The notes under the pieces: model-generated
Seen by the model: only the letters and a program-made list of their open reading frames with translations
What the model was told of the DNA's origin: nothing
Databases searched by the model: none
Shown here: positions 7,083-11,815 of the stretch, piece by piece
Layout of the letters: every line of letters starts with the position of its first letter
How positions within the stretch are numbered: the stretch's first letter is position 1
Program-made: the position numbers and the translations under genes
Source: Leptospiraceae bacterium
GTDB taxonomy: Bacteria > Spirochaetota > Leptospiria > Leptospirales > Leptospiraceae
Reading direction: 5' to 3'
Length of the DNA: 11,815 bases
Assembly: GCA_027485405.1 (NCBI GenBank)
Contig: JAIXRB010000217.1
Location: 1-11,815, forward strand

Positions 7083-7991
7083 TTATAGTTCGAGTTTGTA
7101 GCCGACGCGGTAGGTTTGACCACCGATTACGACGGGATAAGCGACGAGAGGAGCAAGAGCCGCGGCTCCACCAGGAGATTGCGTTCCAGCTACACCCATC
7201 CCTGCGGATAGAATTGTTTCTAGTTCGAAGTAAAGGTGTCCTCGGTCTGTGATCTTGGTTTGAGCTCCCACGATCCAGTTAAGACCTACTCCGTTTACAC
7301 GGAATTGTGCGTTTTCTTTCCAGATTCCAGGTGTTGGAGCGTCAGAAAGGAAAGTTCCGCCAGGACCAGCTAAACCAGGAAAGTTGTTGCGAAGAGCGTC
7401 TCCGTCGATGGTTCCAGAAACTCCCCATCCACCTCGGTAGTAGTTCACACCTGCTCCCACATACACTCCTGTGTCTTTGGTTGCATTGAACATCTTAACA
7501 CCGATGTAAGTTGGAACAGTCCAAGCCGTGTAGTTCCACTCTTGCTCTAACCACTTGTAACCTAATATGGTAGATGTTGTGTAACCACCAGCTACTTTGT
7601 TAGTATAATTTACGTTGACTCTCCAAAAAAGGCTTTCGATACCGAAAATGCCTTCTTTTTCATAGCCTAGGTTTAGGTTTAAACCAACCATGGCTCCATT
7701 GTCTTTTACGTTGATTATCCCGTTAGTAGATCTTTCTAAGCTGAGTAGGTTGTTTTCAGCGTAGATTGCTCTTTGCGGAGATCCAGTCAGGTTTCCCTGA
7801 GAATCTCTTACAGGGTTTCTAGACTCAAGACCGTCTTTTGTGATTGTTCCGCCTAATTGCGCTAAGTCAAACTGCGCACCTAAGCCGAATGTGATGTACT
7901 TGCGTGGACCTGGAGCAGTTTGGGCACTGAGTCCACAAACAAGCAACAAGAACGCTGAAGCCGCTATTCCTTTTCGAAGAGATAGTAACAT
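7083..7991 (-). CDS. ompL1: OmpL1-like outer-membrane porin
   Basis: A 302-residue protein with a signal peptide (about 1-23, ending GLSA before QTAPG) and a mature part of alternating hydrophobic and polar residues, as in a beta-barrel. From memory it matches leptospiral OmpL1 across its length: LGGTITKDGL near the N-terminus, then AIYAENNLLSLERSTNG and GAMVGLNLNLGYE, then GVYVGAGVNYYRGGW, the segment TDRGHLYFELETILSA, and the C-terminal strand GGQTYRVGYKLEL. OmpL1 of L. interrogans is about 320 residues; this copy is shorter, mostly in the region after KDGL that corresponds to an exposed loop. OmpL1 is a surface-exposed porin. The start has a good GGAG 9 bases upstream. It is first in a unit with the downstream lipoprotein and diverges from carA. 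An ortholog is very likely; no alignment could be run. Confidence 0.92.
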   Translation of the reverse strand: MLLSLRKGIAASAFLLLVCGLSAQTAPGPRKYITFGLGAQFDLAQLGGTITKDGLESRNPVRDSQGNLTGSPQRAIYAENNLLSLERSTNGIINVKDNGAMVGLNLNLGYEKEGIFGIESLFWRVNVNYTNKVAGGYTTSTILGYKWLEQEWNYTAWTVPTYIGVKMFNATKDTGVYVGAGVNYYRGGWGVSGTIDGDALRNNFPGLAGPGGTFLSDAPTPGIWKENAQFRVNGVGLNWIVGAQTKITDRGHLYFELETILSAGMGVAGTQSPGGAAALAPLVAYPVVIGGQTYRVGYKLEL

Positions 7992-8074
7992 CTATGGTTA
8001 CTCCTTTAGATTTATTTTCTGGTGATAAGCCAAAGCAGGAAGAGATGATTCATGCAAACCCCAAGCCCAGTCCC

Positions 8075-8104
8075 TTGACCAAGGAAAAATTTGGACGCTG
8101 TAAT
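8075..8104 (+). promoter_or_regulatory. Candidate sigma-70-like promoter for carA
   Basis: TTGACC (8075-8080) and TGTAAT (8099-8104) are each one mismatch from the consensus and are 18 bases apart, pointing at carA. Transcription would begin near 8111, giving a leader of about 120 bases. No start site is known, and leptospiral promoters often deviate from consensus. Confidence 0.45.
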
Positions 8105-8115
8105 CCATTTGTCAA
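8087..8115 (-). promoter_or_regulatory. Candidate promoter for ompL1, weak -10
   Basis: On the minus strand a perfect TTGACA lies at 8115-8110, about 95 bases upstream of ompL1. Seventeen bases further the sequence reads AAATTT (8092-8087), a poor -10 box. The -35 is convincing only on its own. If real, it overlaps the carA promoter region back to back. Confidence 0.3.
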
Positions 8116-8163
8116 ATCAAAATGAGGAATATTCGTTAAAAATATGTCTTTTGTGGTAATTCT

Positions 8164-8174
8164 GTGCACTGCAC
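8164..8174 (+). promoter_or_regulatory. Short palindrome GTGCA-C-TGCAC upstream of carA
   Basis: A perfect 5-bp inverted repeat with a 1-base centre, 57 bases before the carA start and inside its probable leader. It could be a small operator in DNA. A 1-base loop makes an RNA hairpin of the full stem unlikely. Function unknown. Confidence 0.3.
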
Positions 8175-8231
8175 CAAATACAATCGGTTTTTTTGTTCGC
8201 CAAATCCCAGAACATTGAAAAATAGAACGAT

Positions 8232-9314
8232 ATGAAAGCCTATTTAGTTCTCCAAAACGGAGTTTACTTTGAGGGAGAGTCCTTTGGTTCCAAAGAATCG
8301 GCTCTTGGCGAAGTAGTTTTTAACACAAGTATGTCAGGATACCAAGAAATCCTGACGGATCCATCTTACACTGGGCAAATGATAGCTCTCACCTATCCGA
8401 TGGTTGGAAGTTACGGAATCAATCCAGACGATATGGAATCCGATAAAATCCAAGCAAGCGCTCTCATCGTAAAAGAATATGTTCCCAAACCATCGAACTT
8501 CCAATCCAAAGAGACCTTGCACCATTTTTTAGAAAGGCATGGAGTTCCAGGAATCCAAGGCATAGATACTAGAAAACTGACTAGACTACTCCGAACTTCG
8601 GGAGCAATGAATGGGGGGATTTTTGTTACAGATTCCTACTCTGATGCACTTTTAGAAAAAGTAAAATCAGCACCAAGCATGGTCGGCCAAGACTTAGCAA
8701 AAGTTGTGTCAACTAAAACGAAGTATTCCTTTGGAAACCACACCAAAGACAAGTTTAATGTAGCTGTGTTTGACTTTGGAGTGAAAAGAAACATATTGCA
8801 TCTCTTAGACCAAGCGGGTTTTAACGTAGATGTTTATCCTGCCCAAACTGAGGCAAGCACTCTTATTAACGGAAAATACGATGCCTTTTTTCTGTCAAAC
8901 GGGCCGGGAGATCCAGAGCCTTTGCACTATGCAATCAACAGTGCAAAAAAAATCATGGAAGCAAAAAAGCCTTTGTTTGGGATTTGCCTTGGACACCAGA
9001 TCATAGGGCTTGCCTTGGGAAAAAAGACCACAAAACTCAAATTTGGACACAGGGGAGCTAATCACCCCGTCCGCAACACAGAAAATGGAAAGATCGAAAT
9101 CACTTCCCAAAACCACGGTTTTCATGTACTAGCGGAAGATTCTAACGAAACGCCTATTACACGGATCAATCTTTTCGACAACACGATTGCAGGCATCAAA
9201 AGGACTGGCTTGCCTGTGATGGCAGTGCAGTACCATCCAGAAGCTAGCCCTGGACCCCACGACTCAGAGTATCATTTTAAAGAATTCTACGAAATGGTAA
9301 AAAAAGCAAAATAG
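8232..9314 (+). CDS. carA: Carbamoyl-phosphate synthase, small (glutaminase) subunit
   Basis: The 360-residue protein is a complete CarA. It hydrolyses glutamine and delivers ammonia to CarB for carbamoyl phosphate, the entry to pyrimidine and arginine synthesis in the cytoplasm. The N-terminal CPSase domain (about 1-150) shows FNTSMSGYQEILTDPSY and GIDTRKLTRLLR. The C-terminal class I glutamine amidotransferase domain (about 175-355) has SNGPGDP (222-228), the nucleophile Cys252 in GICLGHQ, His335 and Glu337 in QYHPEASPGP. The catalytic triad is intact and the length is normal. The ATG follows no clear ribosome-binding site. carB is not downstream; a 59-codon gene follows 12 bases later. The start lies 240 bases from the divergent ompL1 start. 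Confidence 0.97.
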   Translation: MKAYLVLQNGVYFEGESFGSKESALGEVVFNTSMSGYQEILTDPSYTGQMIALTYPMVGSYGINPDDMESDKIQASALIVKEYVPKPSNFQSKETLHHFLERHGVPGIQGIDTRKLTRLLRTSGAMNGGIFVTDSYSDALLEKVKSAPSMVGQDLAKVVSTKTKYSFGNHTKDKFNVAVFDFGVKRNILHLLDQAGFNVDVYPAQTEASTLINGKYDAFFLSNGPGDPEPLHYAINSAKKIMEAKKPLFGICLGHQIIGLALGKKTTKLKFGHRGANHPVRNTENGKIEITSQNHGFHVLAEDSNETPITRINLFDNTIAGIKRTGLPVMAVQYHPEASPGPHDSEYHFKEFYEMVKKAK

Positions 9315-9326
9315 GAGAACATTTGC

Positions 9327-9506
9327 ATGAACGAACCGAAAAATCTTTGGGGAATCCCTTATGGAACAGAAGTCACTACGGAAGCATTGGTTAAGGATCT
9401 TTGGGATCCCACTACTGAAGAAATTGTAACTCCAAAACGTTTTTTAGGAATAGGCTGGGGAATCAACTTCCATGCCATTGCTAAAAAACTTGGCGTATTA
9501 CAGTAA
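9327..9506 (+). CDS. Small DUF5808-like protein
   Basis: A 59-residue open frame from ATG at 9327 to TAA at 9506, with a strong AGGAG (9313-9317) 9 bases upstream that overlaps the carA TAG stop (9312-9314). Translation is therefore probably tied to carA. The protein has no signal or membrane segment. Its C-terminal half contains TPKRFLGIGWGINFHAIAKK, which resembles the PKRxGxGWxxNF core of DUF5808, a small domain of unknown function seen alone or on larger proteins. The family assignment is from memory. Only 11 bases separate its stop from the convergent SGNH gene, and no terminator is visible in that gap. Confidence 0.8.
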   Translation: MNEPKNLWGIPYGTEVTTEALVKDLWDPTTEEIVTPKRFLGIGWGINFHAIAKKLGVLQ

Positions 9507-9517
9507 GATCCTTATGA

Positions 9518-10597
9518 CTACTGTTTGGTGAATTCTTTTGATAGTAACCAAGCAGTCACTTCCTTTCTGCCCTTTTCATTCAAATGGGTCCAATCCGCAA
9601 AGTAAGTTCGGTTTGATACCCTCTCCTTTGGGACTTTGATTCTCGAACAATTCGATTCTTTCAATAAATTCTCGACTCTTTCTTCAAACTGCTTTCTGAT
9701 GTTTAGCTCATCCCACTCGCGTTCCAAATCGGGAGAAAACGGAAGATCGACCACATAGCATTGCAATTTCTTTGATTTAATTCTTTGGAACACCGATGCC
9801 CAGATTTCCATAGACAAAAGTCTTTCTTGTCCAAAGTCTTTTCCGAAACCTACTGGATACAAATCAGATTCTGTGAGTTGGCGGTCTATTTCATAAGACC
9901 TCCAAGTCCAAGAGGTTCTTTCGAAAAAGGGAACAGACAGAAACTTCATGTTTTCTGATTTTTCCTTTTGCCCAAAATCCCAATCTACTTTTCGCAAGAA
10001 TGAATTCATAAAGCTTGAAAATTGAGAATTCAATCGCAAGAGAGGAAAGACAAAAATCAGAGATTTGTAAATGAAATCTGTAGGGGACCGAAAGTAAGCC
10101 TTTGAAACCAAAGGATCCAAAGTCATTTTGTTAAAACCATCTTCCGTGATATACAGTCTTTGGTGTGCCTTAGTTACAGAGTTTAGTGAAATGCTAATAG
10201 GTGAGATATTCAAAACAATATACTTTAGATTGGGTAACCTTTGAATTGCTTCTTCTAAATTCAAGAGAATCCCTTCTGGCTGTTCGCTGGGTCTTGCCCA
10301 TCGCGTAGGTTTGATATTGATTTCTTGGTCGGGATTTATATTACTCTTTTGAATTAAAAGATTTGTGGCATCATCTTCCCATCCACTGATCAATTGGCTA
10401 TCGCCTAAGATCAATAGATTTGTATTTGGATCCACATGCTCTCTGAAATCTTTCATTTGCCTCCAATACAAATGGGAGATTTCAGATCGATCCTGTAGGA
10501 AAAAAAAGAGAGTATGCTGGAAAACTGAAACTATAAGTATCGCAGTTAAAATGCGAAAGACTTTAGAATTGAAAGTAAAAAAACTCTTGCTTTTCAA
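9518..10597 (-). CDS. Membrane-anchored SGNH/DUF1574-like protein, probable partner of the MBOAT acyltransferase
   Basis: A 359-residue protein with one N-terminal hydrophobic segment (about 13-34) acting as signal anchor, placing the rest in the periplasm. LLILGDSQ (Gly65-Asp-Ser67) fits the SGNH block I nucleophile, and DWTHLNEKG near the end (Asp335, His338) supplies the matching Asp-x-x-His. It resembles DUF1574, a family abundant in Leptospira. In AlgI/AlgJ, PatA/PatB and DltB/DltD systems such a protein works with an MBOAT to move acyl groups to an extracellular polymer; the same role is inferred here. The start is TTG at 10597, since an in-frame stop lies 24 bases upstream and no ATG occurs before residue 48. 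GGTGG lies 6 bases before it. The gene overlaps the end of the MBOAT gene by 35 bases, so the two are probably coupled. Confidence 0.85.
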   Translation of the reverse strand: MKSKSFFTFNSKVFRILTAILIVSVFQHTLFFFLQDRSEISHLYWRQMKDFREHVDPNTNLLILGDSQLISGWEDDATNLLIQKSNINPDQEINIKPTRWARPSEQPEGILLNLEEAIQRLPNLKYIVLNISPISISLNSVTKAHQRLYITEDGFNKMTLDPLVSKAYFRSPTDFIYKSLIFVFPLLRLNSQFSSFMNSFLRKVDWDFGQKEKSENMKFLSVPFFERTSWTWRSYEIDRQLTESDLYPVGFGKDFGQERLLSMEIWASVFQRIKSKKLQCYVVDLPFSPDLEREWDELNIRKQFEERVENLLKESNCSRIKVPKERVSNRTYFADWTHLNEKGRKEVTAWLLSKEFTKQ

Positions 10598-11815
10598 AGG
10601 GAGCCACCAAACAGAGAATCATAAAGCCTAAAAGGAAAATGAATTGATAAGTCCTTGGATATACTTTTTCGCGCCAGTCTACTTCTTCTGTTTTTAAAAA
10701 CGCCTGCCAGAGATCAAAGAGAAGCAAAGGCAAAGAGACCAAAGCAACCGGAATCCATCGACTCAATAAATTTCTCCAATTTTCTGAAATCTCAAACAAG
10801 TTTCTTAGAACTAACGGAAATTTTTCCAAGGCATCCACCTGAAACAGCAAAAGACCCAAGGCGAACGTCCAAAAAGTGAATAGAATCCCTAGGAACTTTG
10901 AAAGAGTAAGCACAATCGAAGAAGAATTTTTGAAATAGACAAGAACGAAACGAGTCCATACGTTATAGGTTACCAAACATAGCCCCAAATAAATTCCCCA
11001 TACTAAGTATCCGTAGGTTGCTCCATGCCATAGTCCACCTAATATCCAAACAAACATGATATTTAGATTCTGTTTTAAAAAACCATCTCGATTGCCACCC
11101 AATGGAATATAGATATAATCTCTTAACCAAGTTGAGAGCGAAATATGCCATCTCTTCCAAAACTCGGCTGGATTGGAGGCAAACAGCGGTCTATGGAAAT
11201 TGTTCATCAACTGAAAACCCATCATGTAGGCTAGACCTTTGGCGCAATTAGAGTATCCTGAAAAATCAGCATTAACTTGAAAGGCGAAGGCAAACGCCAA
11301 AATCCAAAGGATGCCCGGTTCAGAAAACGGATTTTGAACTAGAGTCTGAGTATATTTGGCAAGGGAATCTGCGATCACCGCTTTTTGAAAGATCCCCCAA
11401 GAAAAGAGGCTGATTCCTTTCTGGACTGAGCTCCATTCCACTATCCTCTTTCGATTGATTTGTGGAAGCAATGAGTTTGGTCTTTCGATGGGTCCAGCCA
11501 AAAGCAAAGGGAAAAAAAGATCATAAATCCCAAATGATAAAAAAGAACTTTCGAATGGGATTTTTTCTTTCTTCAATTCGACCAGATAACTGATATTATG
11601 AAATGTATAGAAAGAAATTCCAACTGGTAGAAGAATATGGAGTTCAAAATTCAATGAATCCTTTGATAAAAACTGGTATAGGTCTTTTCCAATGACTGAG
11701 AAAAAAACTGCATATTTAAATATACAAAGAAGTAAAAGATTTGCAATAACCCCAAACCAAAAGGTGTTTTCTTTGGCTTTTCCTTTCAGTTGCGCGAGTT
11801 TTTTACCAATTTCAA
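10563..11815 (-). CDS. MBOAT-family O-acyltransferase (AlgI/DltB-like), partial at the right edge
   Basis: The reverse strand is open from the edge to the stop at 10563, giving 416 complete codons; the N-terminus lies outside the window. A TTG at 11654 is only an internal codon, because the frame continues upstream with typical hydrophobic MBOAT sequence (KYAVFF, then LYQF before LLPVGISFYTFHNISY). The family core is intact: FWKRWHISLSTWLRDYIYIPLGGN, with the histidine codon at 11145-11147, and GGLWHGATYG, with the likely catalytic histidine at 11025-11027. Multiple membrane helices run to the end. MBOAT proteins of this type pass acyl groups, commonly acetyl, across the inner membrane to cell-surface polysaccharide or peptidoglycan. 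Which polymer is modified cannot be told. The downstream SGNH gene overlaps it and probably supplies the transfer step. Confidence 0.94.
   Translation of the reverse strand, partial: EIGKKLAQLKGKAKENTFWFGVIANLLLLCIFKYAVFFSVIGKDLYQFLSKDSLNFELHILLPVGISFYTFHNISYLVELKKEKIPFESSFLSFGIYDLFFPLLLAGPIERPNSLLPQINRKRIVEWSSVQKGISLFSWGIFQKAVIADSLAKYTQTLVQNPFSEPGILWILAFAFAFQVNADFSGYSNCAKGLAYMMGFQLMNNFHRPLFASNPAEFWKRWHISLSTWLRDYIYIPLGGNRDGFLKQNLNIMFVWILGGLWHGATYGYLVWGIYLGLCLVTYNVWTRFVLVYFKNSSSIVLTLSKFLGILFTFWTFALGLLLFQVDALEKFPLVLRNLFEISENWRNLLSRWIPVALVSLPLLLFDLWQAFLKTEEVDWREKVYPRTYQFIFLLGFMILCLVAPFEKQEFFYFQF

Noticed and set aside
9507..9517. A bidirectional terminator between the small gene and the SGNH gene
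   Set aside because: The 11-base gap holds no inverted repeat or T-tract.
10563..11654. TTG at 11654 as the start of the MBOAT gene
   Set aside because: The frame stays open to the window edge with hydrophobic MBOAT-like sequence, so the gene is cut by the edge rather than starting there.
1..11815. Mobile elements, CRISPR arrays, tRNA or phage genes
   Set aside because: No transposase motifs, spaced direct repeats, tRNA-like cloverleaf or flanking repeats were seen by eye; gene content is ordinary chromosomal.

Overview
The window looks like a chromosomal segment of a Leptospira (Spirochaetes). The strongest marker is a 302-residue porin at 7083-7991 that closely resembles OmpL1, an outer-membrane porin known from this genus. 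Two other features agree: lipoproteins with spirochaete-like lipoboxes, and a DUF1574-like SGNH protein, a family expanded in Leptospira. The OmpL1 copy differs clearly from what I remember of the pathogen protein, so a saprophytic or other deep-branching species is my inference. No mobile element, CRISPR array, tRNA or rRNA was seen. Base composition is AT-rich throughout by eye (not computed).

Left block, minus strand, read right to left: a Uup-like ABC-F ATPase (5594-3750), a metallo-beta-lactamase-fold lipoprotein of the NAPE-PLD/UlaG type (3740-2700), an IT-superfamily Na+/H+ antiporter-like membrane protein (about 2647-1103) and a MIO-type aromatic amino acid (histidine-like) ammonia-lyase that runs off the left edge (1049 to <1). 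The gaps are 9 to about 53 bases, so this is probably one transcript. The lyase has no stop codon in the window and is easy to miss, because long open stretches lie opposite it on the plus strand. Two start codons in this block, those of the ABC-F and MBL genes, directly abut RNA hairpins and lack a normal ribosome-binding site.

Middle block, minus strand: ompL1 followed 18 bases later by a 465-residue Ala/Ser/Thr-rich lipoprotein, closed by a strong intrinsic terminator at 5595-5624. A 240-base divergent spacer (7992-8231) separates ompL1 from carA and holds candidate back-to-back promoters.

Right block: on the plus strand, carA (carbamoyl-phosphate synthase small subunit, pyrimidine and arginine synthesis) is followed by a 59-residue DUF5808-like protein whose ribosome-binding site overlaps the carA stop codon. 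Converging on it from the right edge is a minus-strand pair: an MBOAT membrane acyltransferase, cut by the right edge, and a membrane-anchored SGNH/DUF1574-like protein. The two overlap by 35 bases. By analogy with AlgI/AlgJ, PatA/PatB and DltB/DltD they probably acylate a cell-surface polymer.

Most genes belong to known families. The less ordinary points are the hairpin-start arrangements, the carA-coupled small protein, the overlapping MBOAT-SGNH pair with a TTG start, and the lyase with an altered active-site loop.
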